Positions 25,453 through 33,462 of a stretch of 64,000 nucleotides of DNA are shown here, in pieces (the first letter of the stretch is position 1; each line of letters opens with the position of its first letter). The DNA lies in assembly GCA_046328125.1 (NCBI GenBank), contig JAXLXF010000032.1, forward strand, positions 15,095 to 79,094, given 5' to 3'. Source of the stretch: JADZEM01 sp046328125 (GTDB lineage: Bacteria; Chloroflexota; UBA6077; JACCZL01). The notes under the pieces were generated by a model that saw only the letters and a program-made list of their open reading frames with translations, was not told where the DNA came from and made no database searches. Made by a program: the position numbers and the translations under genes.

Positions 25453-26708
25453 GCGCCGACCCCGACCGCGACCGGCCGCGCGATCTGGCTGCCGTGGACC
25501 TGCTCGCCGCCCTTGAAGACGGCCACCACGTTCCGCACCGCCGAGACGTCCTCGGCCGGATTGCCCCGGACCACCAGCAAGTCCGCGTACTTGCCCACCT
25601 CGACCGAGCCGACCTTGTCGTCCATCTCCACGGCCACGGCCGCCCGGCTGGTCCCCGCCGAGATCGCCTCCAGCGTCGGCATCCCGATGCCGACCATCGT
25701 CTCCATTTCCAGCGCCACGGACTCCTCGAACGCCGTCATTCTGGCGCCGGAGTCCGTCCCGGTCACCAGCTGCACGCCGGCCTCGTACAGCTTCTTCATG
25801 TTCTCGATGCGCTCGGCAAGGCCGAGGCGGCCCGGCCGGGGCACCGCCCAGTTGCCGGCGTCGATGTACTGCTGGGCGCGGTAGCCCGCGGCGATGGTGG
25901 CCGAGACGTAGATGCCCCGGTCGCGGACCTCGCGCGCCAGCTCGTCGTTGAACTCCCAGCGGTTCGGGGACGGCATCATCGGCAGGTGCTCGATGCTGTC
26001 CACGCCGCAGCGGACCGCCTGGAGCGCCCCGACCGTGCCCGTCACGTGGACCGTGATCTTGCGCCCCAGCTTGTGGCACTCGTCCACAGCCGCGCTCAGC
26101 TCCTCGTCGGTGTACGCCGAGGTGTAGGCGTCCAGGTGGCGGCTCCCGAAGCCGGCCGTGGCCGGCACCTTGATGAAGTCCGCGCCCTGGTCGAACAGGC
26201 CACGGATCGCCTTGCGGATCTCGTCTGGACCGTCGGCGCAGCCGCCGAACTGGCGCAGGTGCCCGCCGGTCCGCGTCACTGGGCGGCCAGCCACCAGCAG
26301 GCGCGGCGACGGGGCCAGCCCCATCTCCACGGCGCCCCGAAAGTCGAAGATCGTGTTGTTGCGGGCGCCGCAGTCGCGGACCGTGGTCACCCCCGCGCGG
26401 AGCAGCGCCGCCGCGTTCTTCGCCGCCCGCAGCATCAACTGGGCATCGTTCTCGCGGCCCATGTCGCCCCACGGGTCCATGCTGGCGCTGAAGATCAGGT
26501 GCACGTGCGGGTCGATCAGCCCCGGCATGATCGTGCAGCCGGGGAAGCTCAGCTCGGTCAGCTCCGGCGTGTCGGTGCCGTTGCTCAGCGCCGCGCGGTG
26601 CCCGACATAACTGATCCGCTCGCCCTCCAGGGCGACGACCGTATCGCTGCGCGGCGCGTTACCGAGGCCGTCGAGGACGTGCTCCGCTCGGAGGATCGTT
26701 GTCGTCAT
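25449..26708 (-). CDS. Imidazolonepropionase-like amidohydrolase
   Basis: A 419-residue metal-dependent amidohydrolase. The metal site is complete: DPHVHL (HxH), the probable carboxylated lysine in GADFIKVPA, HVTG, SIEHLP and TGTDSGA. Members of this group cleave N-acyl amino acids, dipeptides or cyclic amides. It lies between an oligopeptide-type permease (26712, 3 bp upstream) and an ammonia-lyase homologue (4-bp overlap). This suggests that the imported compound is first hydrolysed and the released amino acid then deaminated; that scheme is inference. Confidence 0.88.
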   Translation of the reverse strand: MTTTILRAEHVLDGLGNAPRSDTVVALEGERISYVGHRAALSNGTDTPELTELSFPGCTIMPGLIDPHVHLIFSASMDPWGDMGRENDAQLMLRAAKNAAALLRAGVTTVRDCGARNNTIFDFRGAVEMGLAPSPRLLVAGRPVTRTGGHLRQFGGCADGPDEIRKAIRGLFDQGADFIKVPATAGFGSRHLDAYTSAYTDEELSAAVDECHKLGRKITVHVTGTVGALQAVRCGVDSIEHLPMMPSPNRWEFNDELAREVRDRGIYVSATIAAGYRAQQYIDAGNWAVPRPGRLGLAERIENMKKLYEAGVQLVTGTDSGARMTAFEESVALEMETMVGIGMPTLEAISAGTSRAAVAVEMDDKVGSVEVGKYADLLVVRGNPAEDVSAVRNVVAVFKGGEQVHGSQIARPVAVGVGA

Positions 26709-26711
26709 GCG

Positions 26712-27632
26712 TTACAGCTCCCTTTTCGTGCGTGGATCGAGCCAGTCGCGGAGCGCATCGCCGAGGATGTTGGCGCCCAGGACGGTGAGCACGATCGCGA
26801 GACCGGGGAAGGCGGCCAGCCACCAGGCTGTCGTCATGTACGGTCGCCCCTCGCTGAGCATGCTGCCCCAGGAGGGCGTCGGCGGTTGGACGCCCAGCCC
26901 GAGGAAGCTGAGCGAGGCTTCCAGGATGATCAGCTCGGCCAGCTGGAAGGTGCTGACGATCACCACCAGATGCAGGCTGCCGGGCGCGATATGGCGCAGC
27001 AAGATGCGCGTCGAGGACGCCCCCGCCACGACCGCCGCCTCGACGAACTCGCGCTCCCGCGTCGAGATGACGGACGCCCGAATCAGACGGGCATAGATGA
27101 TCCAGCTCCGGATGAACAAGACCAGGATCAGGATCGGCAGGCTCGGACGCAGAAGGGCCGCGAGCGTCAGCGCCAGCAACAGCGACGGAAACGCCAGCTG
27201 GACGTCTACCAGCCGCATCACCACGGCGTCGAGCCAGCCGCCGTGATACCCCGTCAGCAGGCCGATGGTGGTCCCGAACAGCATCGCCAGGCAGGTCGCA
27301 CCCAGGGTGATGGTGAATGAGACGCGAGCGCCGTGCAGCAGTCGGCTGAGCACGTCCCGGCCCAGCGCATCGGTGCCGAGCAGATGGGCGATCGACGGGC
27401 CAGCCAGCCGGCCACGCAAGTCCTGGGCGTCCACCCCGTACGGCGCCACGATCGGCCCCAGGATCGCCAGCAGCGCCACGACACCGACCAGGAACGCGCC
27501 GACACCGTACTGACGCAGGGCAACTCGGACCAGCAGTGAGCGGGGTGGCCTTGCCCGTCGTCTGGCGAGGTCCGACGACACGCTCTGCACCTCCAGGCGC
27601 CCGGTGTCGGCCGGAGACGCGGTCGACATCAT
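26712..27632 (-). CDS. Peptide-type ABC permease, DppC/OppC family
   Basis: A 306-residue inner-membrane permease with an N-terminal cytoplasmic stretch of about 40 residues and about six membrane segments. Family motifs include HLLGTDALGRDVLSRLLHGA, the EAA loop EREFVEAAVVAGASSTRILL, and SFLGLGVQPPTPSWG. It overlaps the DppB-type gene by 4 bp. It pairs with that protein and the binding protein at 28560 to form the importer; no ATPase gene is in the operon, so a shared ATPase must be used. Confidence 0.93.
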   Translation of the reverse strand: MMSTASPADTGRLEVQSVSSDLARRRARPPRSLLVRVALRQYGVGAFLVGVVALLAILGPIVAPYGVDAQDLRGRLAGPSIAHLLGTDALGRDVLSRLLHGARVSFTITLGATCLAMLFGTTIGLLTGYHGGWLDAVVMRLVDVQLAFPSLLLALTLAALLRPSLPILILVLFIRSWIIYARLIRASVISTREREFVEAAVVAGASSTRILLRHIAPGSLHLVVIVSTFQLAELIILEASLSFLGLGVQPPTPSWGSMLSEGRPYMTTAWWLAAFPGLAIVLTVLGANILGDALRDWLDPRTKREL

Positions 27633-28546
27633 CGGCGGACCCTCCGCCGGACGCGCGGATCGACGATCCCGTACGCAATGTCGGCAATGGCGTTCGCGCT
27701 GATCGTGCCGATGGCCGCGAAGATCAGGACCGTCAGCACCACGGGGTAGTCCTTCTTCAGGATCGACTCGAACATCAGCGACCCGATGCCCGGCCAGGCG
27801 AACACGATCTCGGTCATCAGCGCGCCGCCCAGCAGGATGCCGAACTGGATCGCCACGATGGTGATGAGCGGGATCAGGACGTTGCGGAAGGCGTGGCCGA
27901 CCACGCTGAGCTCGCGGAGACCCTTCGCGCGGGCGGTGCGGACATACTCCTGCCCGAGCGCCTCCAGCATCTCGGAGCGGGTCACCCTGGCGAGCAGCGT
28001 CAGGAGCCAGGCCGCCAGCGTGATGCTGGGCAGGATCAGATGCTCCAGGCCGCCTCGGCCGGAGACGGGCAGCAGCTTCAGGAAGACCGCGAAGATCAGG
28101 ATGACGATCAGCCCGAGCCAGAACGTCGGCACGGACTGGCCGATCAGCACCAGCGTCATCAGCAGCCGGTCGGTCATCCCGCGCCGGTACGCCGCCACCA
28201 CCCCGAGGGGCACCGCCACCAGCAGCGCGATGGTCATTGCGGTGGCCGCCAGCTGGAGGGTGGCCGGGATGCGCTGGAGCACCATGCCGAGGGCCGGCTC
28301 GCGGGTGGACATCGACGTGCCGAAATCGCCCGTGACCAGCCGCCCGACGAACCGGACGTACTGCACGACCAGCGGGTCGTTCAGGCCGTAGCTCTCGCGG
28401 AACGCCTCGCGCTGCTCCGGCGACGCCTCCGGCGGCAGCAGCACGTAGGTCGGATCCCCGGTCGAGTAGAGCAGCGCGAACGCGACGAAGCTCACCCCGA
28501 GCAGCGCGGGGATCGCCTGGAGCAGACGCACCGGCAGGGAAACCAT
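27629..28546 (-). CDS. Peptide-type ABC permease, DppB/OppB family
   Basis: A 305-residue inner-membrane permease with six predicted helices. Typical segments are VSFVAFALLYSTGDPT near the N-terminus, YVRTARAKGLRELSVVGHAF as the EAA loop, and the C-terminal FAWPGIGSLMFESILKKDYP. The ATG at 28546 has CGGAG about 8 bases upstream; a TTG directly before it is also in frame. Second gene of the operon, 13 bp after the binding-protein stop. Confidence 0.93.
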   Translation of the reverse strand: MVSLPVRLLQAIPALLGVSFVAFALLYSTGDPTYVLLPPEASPEQREAFRESYGLNDPLVVQYVRFVGRLVTGDFGTSMSTREPALGMVLQRIPATLQLAATAMTIALLVAVPLGVVAAYRRGMTDRLLMTLVLIGQSVPTFWLGLIVILIFAVFLKLLPVSGRGGLEHLILPSITLAAWLLTLLARVTRSEMLEALGQEYVRTARAKGLRELSVVGHAFRNVLIPLITIVAIQFGILLGGALMTEIVFAWPGIGSLMFESILKKDYPVVLTVLIFAAIGTISANAIADIAYGIVDPRVRRRVRR

Positions 28547-28559
28547 CAACGCGCTCCGA

Positions 28560-30284
28560 TTACCCGAGCCTCGGCAGGCTCATCTCGTCGTACAGGTAGG
28601 AGTAGCCCTTGCTGTTCGAGAACAACGAGAGCTGCCACGGCACGTCCTTGCGCTTCGCCCAGAAATCGTCCTGCGCATGCACCTCCAGCCAGTGCCCTTC
28701 CTCGTGCGCCTTCTTCCCGAGATCCTGGAGCAGCTTGATGCGCTTGTCGGCGTCGCCCTCGGAGCGCGCCTTGAGCGCCAGCTCCGTCATCTCCGGTCGG
28801 GTGACGGCCTTGTGCTGCACGAAGAACCAGTTCAGGTACGCGTCCGGGTCGGCCTGGGTGGCCCACGATCCCGAGATCATCCCGTCGAAGTTGCCGTCCG
28901 CCAGGTCTTTCTGGATCTGACCGTACGCCGTCGGGATCAGCTCCATGTTCACGCCGACCGCGCGCAGCTGGCCGGCAATCGCCGCCGCCAGCTCGGCGTC
29001 GGCCGGGAAGGTGCCCTGGGTGTGCTTCCAGCTCGTGCTGAAGCCGGAGCCCATGCCCGCCTCGGCCAGCAGCGCCTTCGCCTTCGCCGGGTCGTACGGG
29101 TGCGGCTTCATCGCCGGGTCGTACCCAATCCATCCCTTGATCAGCGGGCCGGCCAGCAACACCCCTCGCCCCTCCAGGAGGGTGTCCAGGAGGGTCTGGC
29201 GGTCCACCGCGTAGTTCATCGCCAGCCGCAGCTTCGGGTTGTCGAACGGCGGCTTCGTCTGGTTGAAGCAGTACGAGATGACCCGCGAGCCCTTCGAGGA
29301 GAGCACCTCGACGTCGGAGCGCTTCTCCAGATCCACCACCTGGGCCGTGGACGGGCTGACGATGATGTCCACGCCGCCAGATTGGAGCTCGGCGGCGCGG
29401 GTGGCCGGGTCCGCGATCGGGCGCACGATCAGGTTCTTCGGCTGGACCTTGCCGCGCCAGTAGCCGTCGAACGCCTCCAGTGTCAGCCGGTCGTTCAGGG
29501 TCCAGCTCACCACCTTGTACGGTCCGGTCCCGATCGGCTTCGACTTGAACAGGTCCGGCGTCTCGGAGTACGCCTTCTTCGGCACCACGAACAGCCGCGA
29601 GAGGTCCGGCACGAAGATCGTGGACGGCTCCTTGGTGACGATGTCCACCGCGTACTCGTCCACGACCTTCACGTCGGCGTGCTGGCGGGTGTACGGCGCC
29701 TGGAACGCCTTCAGGTCGGGGTTGCGGTAGGCATCCAGGCTGAACTTGACGTCCTCGGCCTTCATCTCCTGGCCGTTGTGGAACTTCACGCCTTTTCTGA
29801 GCGTGAAGCGCCAGGTGAGCGGATCGAGGCGCTCCCATTTGGTGGCAAGCTTCGGCACCATCTTCAGCTCTTCGCCGACGACGTCGATCAGCCCTTCCAT
29901 GAAGTGGCCGTACTGGGTGCCGGCGTTGACGCCGCCGAAGATGATCGGGTCAACGCCCGTCGCCTCGGCGTAGAAGCCGACGGTCCAGGTGTCCTTCATC
30001 GGGCCGGCCGCTGGCTTGGCGGCGTCCGCTGGCTTCGCGGCATCGGCCGGTTTGGCGGCAGCCGGAGCCGTGGTCGGCGCTGCCGACGCCGGCTTTGCCG
30101 CGTCGGTCGGCTTCGACTCAGCCGGCTTCGCAGCCTCAGCCGGTTTGGCAGCGGTGCTGTCGGCGGGCTTCGCCGCGTCGGCCGGCTTGCTCGGCGCCGG
30201 CGGAGCAGCCGGCGCACAGGCGGCCGTCAGGGCGAGGACGGTCGTGCCCAGGGCAATCTTCAGGAACTGACGTCGGCGGATCAT
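28560..30284 (-). CDS. ABC substrate-binding lipoprotein, family 5
   Basis: A 574-residue binding protein and first gene of the importer/amidohydrolase/ammonia-lyase operon. The start at 30284 has GAGGAGG 5-6 bases upstream. The protein starts MIRRRQFLKIALG, then a hydrophobic core and LTAAC lipobox, then a linker of KPADAAKPA-type repeats to about residue 95. The folded part has LATKWERLDPLTWRFTLRKG, VKFHNGQEMKAEDVKFSL and GTGPYKVVSWTLND, classic family-5 signatures. The linker DNA is built of near-repeats and is likely variable in length between strains. Confidence 0.93.
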   Translation of the reverse strand: MIRRRQFLKIALGTTVLALTAACAPAAPPAPSKPADAAKPADSTAAKPAEAAKPAESKPTDAAKPASAAPTTAPAAAKPADAAKPADAAKPAAGPMKDTWTVGFYAEATGVDPIIFGGVNAGTQYGHFMEGLIDVVGEELKMVPKLATKWERLDPLTWRFTLRKGVKFHNGQEMKAEDVKFSLDAYRNPDLKAFQAPYTRQHADVKVVDEYAVDIVTKEPSTIFVPDLSRLFVVPKKAYSETPDLFKSKPIGTGPYKVVSWTLNDRLTLEAFDGYWRGKVQPKNLIVRPIADPATRAAELQSGGVDIIVSPSTAQVVDLEKRSDVEVLSSKGSRVISYCFNQTKPPFDNPKLRLAMNYAVDRQTLLDTLLEGRGVLLAGPLIKGWIGYDPAMKPHPYDPAKAKALLAEAGMGSGFSTSWKHTQGTFPADAELAAAIAGQLRAVGVNMELIPTAYGQIQKDLADGNFDGMISGSWATQADPDAYLNWFFVQHKAVTRPEMTELALKARSEGDADKRIKLLQDLGKKAHEEGHWLEVHAQDDFWAKRKDVPWQLSLFSNSKGYSYLYDEMSLPRLG

Positions 30285-30323
30285 GGCGCCTCCTCGCATC
30301 CGGTCCTGGACGTAGAAAGAAGG

Positions 30324-30368
30324 AATCTGTGGTGGGCTGGACGGTACATCAATCGATGGATCGAGTGA
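30324..30368 (-). promoter_or_regulatory. Promoter with TCAATC-type operator for the 30284 ABC operon
   Basis: On the minus strand TTGATG (30352-30347), a 17-bp spacer and CAGATT (30329-30324) precede the binding-protein gene. The palindrome TCAATCGATG-GATCGAGTGA (30349-30368, 8 of 10 positions paired) overlaps the -35, as at 5269. Confidence 0.55.
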
Positions 30369-30402
30369 ACGTGTCGCGTCTGCCTCCTCGACAACCCCAA
30401 CA

Positions 30403-32553
30403 TCACGAGCGCCCCTGCCGGCGCTCTGCCGACACCTGAACCAGGGCGTCTGCCGCGACGACCCGCCGTCCGTCCAGGCTGACCATCAGCGGGTTGACCT
30501 CGACCAGTGTCGGCACGTTGCCGTCCTCGGCCACGGCCAGCTGCGAGACCCCTTTCACCGCCTGCCCGATCGCGTCGGCGACGGCGTCAGACCGCTCGCC
30601 CCAGAGACGGTCCAGCAACGGCGCCAGCCCCAGCTCGTCGCGCATTCCGCGCACGCCAGGCTCGTCGACCGGCGCCAGTCTGATCGCCCGCCGAGCTGCC
30701 AGCTCGCTGGTGAGGCCGCCGTAGCCGAGGTACACCACCGGCCCGAACGACGCATCCGCGACCAGCGACACCATCAGCTCCAGCGCGCCGGCGATCTGCT
30801 CCTCGACCAGCACGCCCTCGACGGCATCCTCTGGCAGCAGCCCGTCATCCAGGGCCATCAGGTCGCGGTACGCCTGCCGAGCCGCGTCCGCGCTGCTGAT
30901 GCCCAGCCGGACGTAGCCACGGCTCGCCTTGTGCTCGACGCCGCGCACCTGCTTCTTCAGCACCACCGGCAGCCCGACGCTCGTGGCGGCCCTGGCGGCT
31001 TCCTCCTCGGAGCGCACCAGCGCCCGCCGCGCCACCGAGACTCCGCGCGCCTCCAGCCAGTCCTTGCTCTGACACTCGGTGAGGACATCGCTGGTAAGTG
31101 CGGGTGTGTCGACCGAGGTCGCCGTGCGCGTCTCGACCGGGGGCGCGATACATCGCGCCCGTACAGCGGTCGGCCTGGTAGGGGCGCAATTCATTGCGCC
31201 CGCCTGCAGTGGGCCTGTCGTCTTCGTCACGTGCCCCAGTGCCGTCAGCCCGTCCCGCAGCCCGAGCAGGCACGGCACACCGGCCTCGTCCAGCGTCCGC
31301 ATCGCCACCGGGTCGCCCGACCGAGCCGATGGCGCCAGCCAGACGATTGGCTTCGAGTAGCGGGCGGCCGTCTCGGCAACGGACCGCGTCATGAAGCGGC
31401 TGAACTCAGGCGAGCCGGTCACCGGATCGGCGTTCAGATGGAACACCACGGCCACGCTGTCCACGCTCGGAGACTGCGCGAACGCGTCGAGCACCTCGGG
31501 TAGGTGCGCCATGTCGCCGTTGCCCCAGGCGTCCACGAAGTTCGGGAGGGTGGCCGACCCGTGCTCGACGGTCGGCGGACACTCCAACCCCAGCTGGGCC
31601 GCGAGGTCCGCCGTCAGTCCGCTGTAGCCGCCCGAGATCGAGACGAACCCGAGGCGCCGTCCGCGCGGACGCTTCGGCTGCGACAGCAGGTACACCGTCT
31701 CGGTCAGCTCGTCCAGCGTCTCGACCAGGATCGCGCCGTGCTCGCGCAGGACGGACCGCGCCACCGCGTCCGCGCCGGCGACCTGGCCGGTGTGGCCGGC
31801 GATCACCCGCCCGGCCTGCTCGGACCGGCCAGACTTCAGCACCACGACCGGCTTGCCCAGCACGGTTGCCCGCTTCAGTGCTCGGAGGTAGCGGCGCGGC
31901 TCGTTCAGCGACTCCAGGTGGTTGACCAGGATCGAGACGCCCGGATCCTCGACGAGGTGCTCCAGGAACGCCGCGCTCGACGTCACCGCCTCGTTTCCGC
32001 TGGAGATGACGTGGCTGAATCTCAAGCCGCGCTCGTTGTTCAGCAGCGCGATGGCGACCGTGCCGCTCTGGGCCACCACCGCGATCTCGCCACGCGGGAT
32101 CGGGCGGTTTAGCGTCCCCATCCAGAGCGGCAGACTGGCCCCCACGTCGATCAGGCCCATGCAGTTCGGTCCGCAGACAGCCAGCCCGGACGACTCCGCG
32201 ATGGCCTGAACTCGGGCCTGTCGCTGGGCGCCGTCCGGCCCGGACTCCAGGAACCCGTCCGCGAAGATCACCGCCCCACGGGCACCAGCCTCGGCACTCT
32301 CCTGGAGGACGTCCACGCTGCGTCCCGCCCCGATGGCGCTGACCACCACGTCCGGAGACGACGGCAGCGCCAGCACGGACGGATAGCAGCGCTGCCCGAA
32401 CAGCTCCTGATACCGCGGGTTCACCAGCCAGATCGTGCCGGCGTACCCTTGCAGCCGGAGGTTGTCGTAGGTGGCGCGGCCCTGGCGGCTGGCCTCGGTC
32501 GCCCCGACAATCGCGACGCTACTCGGCTTCAGGAGCGTCTGCACGGCGCTCAT
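30403..32553 (-). CDS. ADP-forming acyl-CoA synthetase (acetate-CoA ligase family), carrying an R1 repeat
   Basis: A 716-residue NDP-forming ligase that interconverts an acyl-CoA, ADP and phosphate with the acid, CoA and ATP. The N-terminal CoA-binding domain has SVAIVGATEASRQG, the ligase domains have VAVVAQSGTVAIALL, the phosphohistidine loop VIAGHTGQVAGADA, and an ATP-grasp domain starts at about residue 500 (LPVVLKKQVRGVEHK, VEGVLVEEQIAG). Between the ligase and ATP-grasp parts, about 20 residues (from GAMNCAPTRP) are encoded by a 61-bp R1 element (31141-31201). They fall in the interdomain linker, so activity may survive. It overlaps the enoyl-CoA hydratase by 4 bp and ends the operon that starts at 37441. 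Confidence 0.9.
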   Translation of the reverse strand: MSAVQTLLKPSSVAIVGATEASRQGRATYDNLRLQGYAGTIWLVNPRYQELFGQRCYPSVLALPSSPDVVVSAIGAGRSVDVLQESAEAGARGAVIFADGFLESGPDGAQRQARVQAIAESSGLAVCGPNCMGLIDVGASLPLWMGTLNRPIPRGEIAVVAQSGTVAIALLNNERGLRFSHVISSGNEAVTSSAAFLEHLVEDPGVSILVNHLESLNEPRRYLRALKRATVLGKPVVVLKSGRSEQAGRVIAGHTGQVAGADAVARSVLREHGAILVETLDELTETVYLLSQPKRPRGRRLGFVSISGGYSGLTADLAAQLGLECPPTVEHGSATLPNFVDAWGNGDMAHLPEVLDAFAQSPSVDSVAVVFHLNADPVTGSPEFSRFMTRSVAETAARYSKPIVWLAPSARSGDPVAMRTLDEAGVPCLLGLRDGLTALGHVTKTTGPLQAGAMNCAPTRPTAVRARCIAPPVETRTATSVDTPALTSDVLTECQSKDWLEARGVSVARRALVRSEEEAARAATSVGLPVVLKKQVRGVEHKASRGYVRLGISSADAARQAYRDLMALDDGLLPEDAVEGVLVEEQIAGALELMVSLVADASFGPVVYLGYGGLTSELAARRAIRLAPVDEPGVRGMRDELGLAPLLDRLWGERSDAVADAIGQAVKGVSQLAVAEDGNVPTLVEVNPLMVSLDGRRVVAADALVQVSAERRQGRS
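31141..31201. repeat. R1 element (61 bp) inside a coding sequence
   Basis: GGGCGCGAT-AC-ATCGCGCCC, a 21-nt middle beginning GTACAGCGG, then GGGCGCAAT-TC-ATTGCGCCC. Length and order match the intergenic copy at 48825-48885. It is read through in frame by the acyl-CoA synthetase gene. Confidence 0.9.
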
Positions 32554-33440
32554 GAGGTAGCCCCCTCCCCCAGCCCCGTGCTGTCCCCCGTGCGCGGGAG
32601 AGGGGAGCCGGAGCCAACGTCTCCCCCTCCACCGCGCACGGGGGACAGCACGGGGCTGGGGAGGGGGCCATCACCGGCGTCTGGCGCGTGCAGTCCATCC
32701 GCCAGCGCGTTCGCGGCAAACCGGTAGGCGATCATGTCCCGCTCGAGCCGGAAGCCCTCGGCAACCGACACCTCGCCGGCCGCGTTGACCGCGCGCTTGA
32801 TCAGCCGAGTCGCCAGCGGCGGGATCTGCGCCAGGGCGCTCGCCCTATCCGCGACGTGCCGCTCCAGCTGGTCGCGCGGGACGGCCTCGTTGACCAGCCC
32901 GAGCGACGCCGCCTCGCGGCCGGAGACCCGGCGACTGGTCAGCAGCAGGTCGAGCGCCGTCGCCCGCCCGACGATCCTCGGCAACAGCTGCGAGCCGCCC
33001 CAGCCCGGCGCCATCCCGAGCGCCGCCTCTGGAAACGCCAGCACCGCGTCCTCGGCGGCGACCCGGAAGTCGGCGTGCAGGATCAGCTCGGTGGCGCCGC
33101 CCAGGCAGTAGCCGTGGATCGCCGCGATCACCGGCTTGGGAAACGCGAGCAGGGCGTGGGCAGCGTGCGCGCCTCGGTACGGATTCCAGTCGTCGCCCAT
33201 GACGTAGGAGCGCGGGAACAGCCCCTCCTTCGTGTCCACGCCGGCGCTGAACGCCCGCTCGCCTGCCCCCTTGAGGACGACCACACGGACGTCGCCGTCC
33301 TCCTCGGCCTCGTGGAGAGCCTGCGCCAGCTCGGCGTCCATCTGCCGGTTGATGGCGTTCAGCTTCTCGGGACGGTTGAGCACCAGCGTGGCGACCGGCC
33401 CGTCCTGGGAGCGGATCAGCGTCTCGAAGGTGCTCGTCAT
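32550..33440 (-). CDS. Enoyl-CoA hydratase/isomerase with a repeat-encoded C-terminus
   Basis: A 296-residue crotonase-fold protein. Core motifs are LVLNRPEKLNAINRQM near 20-35, RAFSAGVDTKEG and HGYCLGGATELILHADFR (the two oxyanion-hole segments), and AALGMAPGWGGSQLL. The hydratase glutamate region matches family layout. The last 38 or so residues (from PLPSPVLSPVRGGG) are translated from an R3 repeat and replace the usual C-terminal helices, so the original end is lost. The start is uncertain: ATG at 33440 or GTG at 33446, neither with a clear ribosome-binding site. It lies in the operon between the ThDP enzyme and the acyl-CoA synthetase. Confidence 0.86.
   Translation of the reverse strand: MTSTFETLIRSQDGPVATLVLNRPEKLNAINRQMDAELAQALHEAEEDGDVRVVVLKGAGERAFSAGVDTKEGLFPRSYVMGDDWNPYRGAHAAHALLAFPKPVIAAIHGYCLGGATELILHADFRVAAEDAVLAFPEAALGMAPGWGGSQLLPRIVGRATALDLLLTSRRVSGREAASLGLVNEAVPRDQLERHVADRASALAQIPPLATRLIKRAVNAAGEVSVAEGFRLERDMIAYRFAANALADGLHAPDAGDGPLPSPVLSPVRGGGGDVGSGSPLPRTGDSTGLGEGATS
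32561..32667. repeat. R3-type inverted repeat inside the hydratase gene
   Basis: Arms of about 36 bp (32561-32597 and 32632-32667) are near-perfect complements; each contains GCCCCGTGCTGTCCCCCGTG or its complement. The loop is about 34 nt. The element covers the hydratase stop region and the gap to the synthetase start. Confidence 0.9.
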
Positions 33441-33462
33441 CGTCACGTACTCACAGGGGAGG

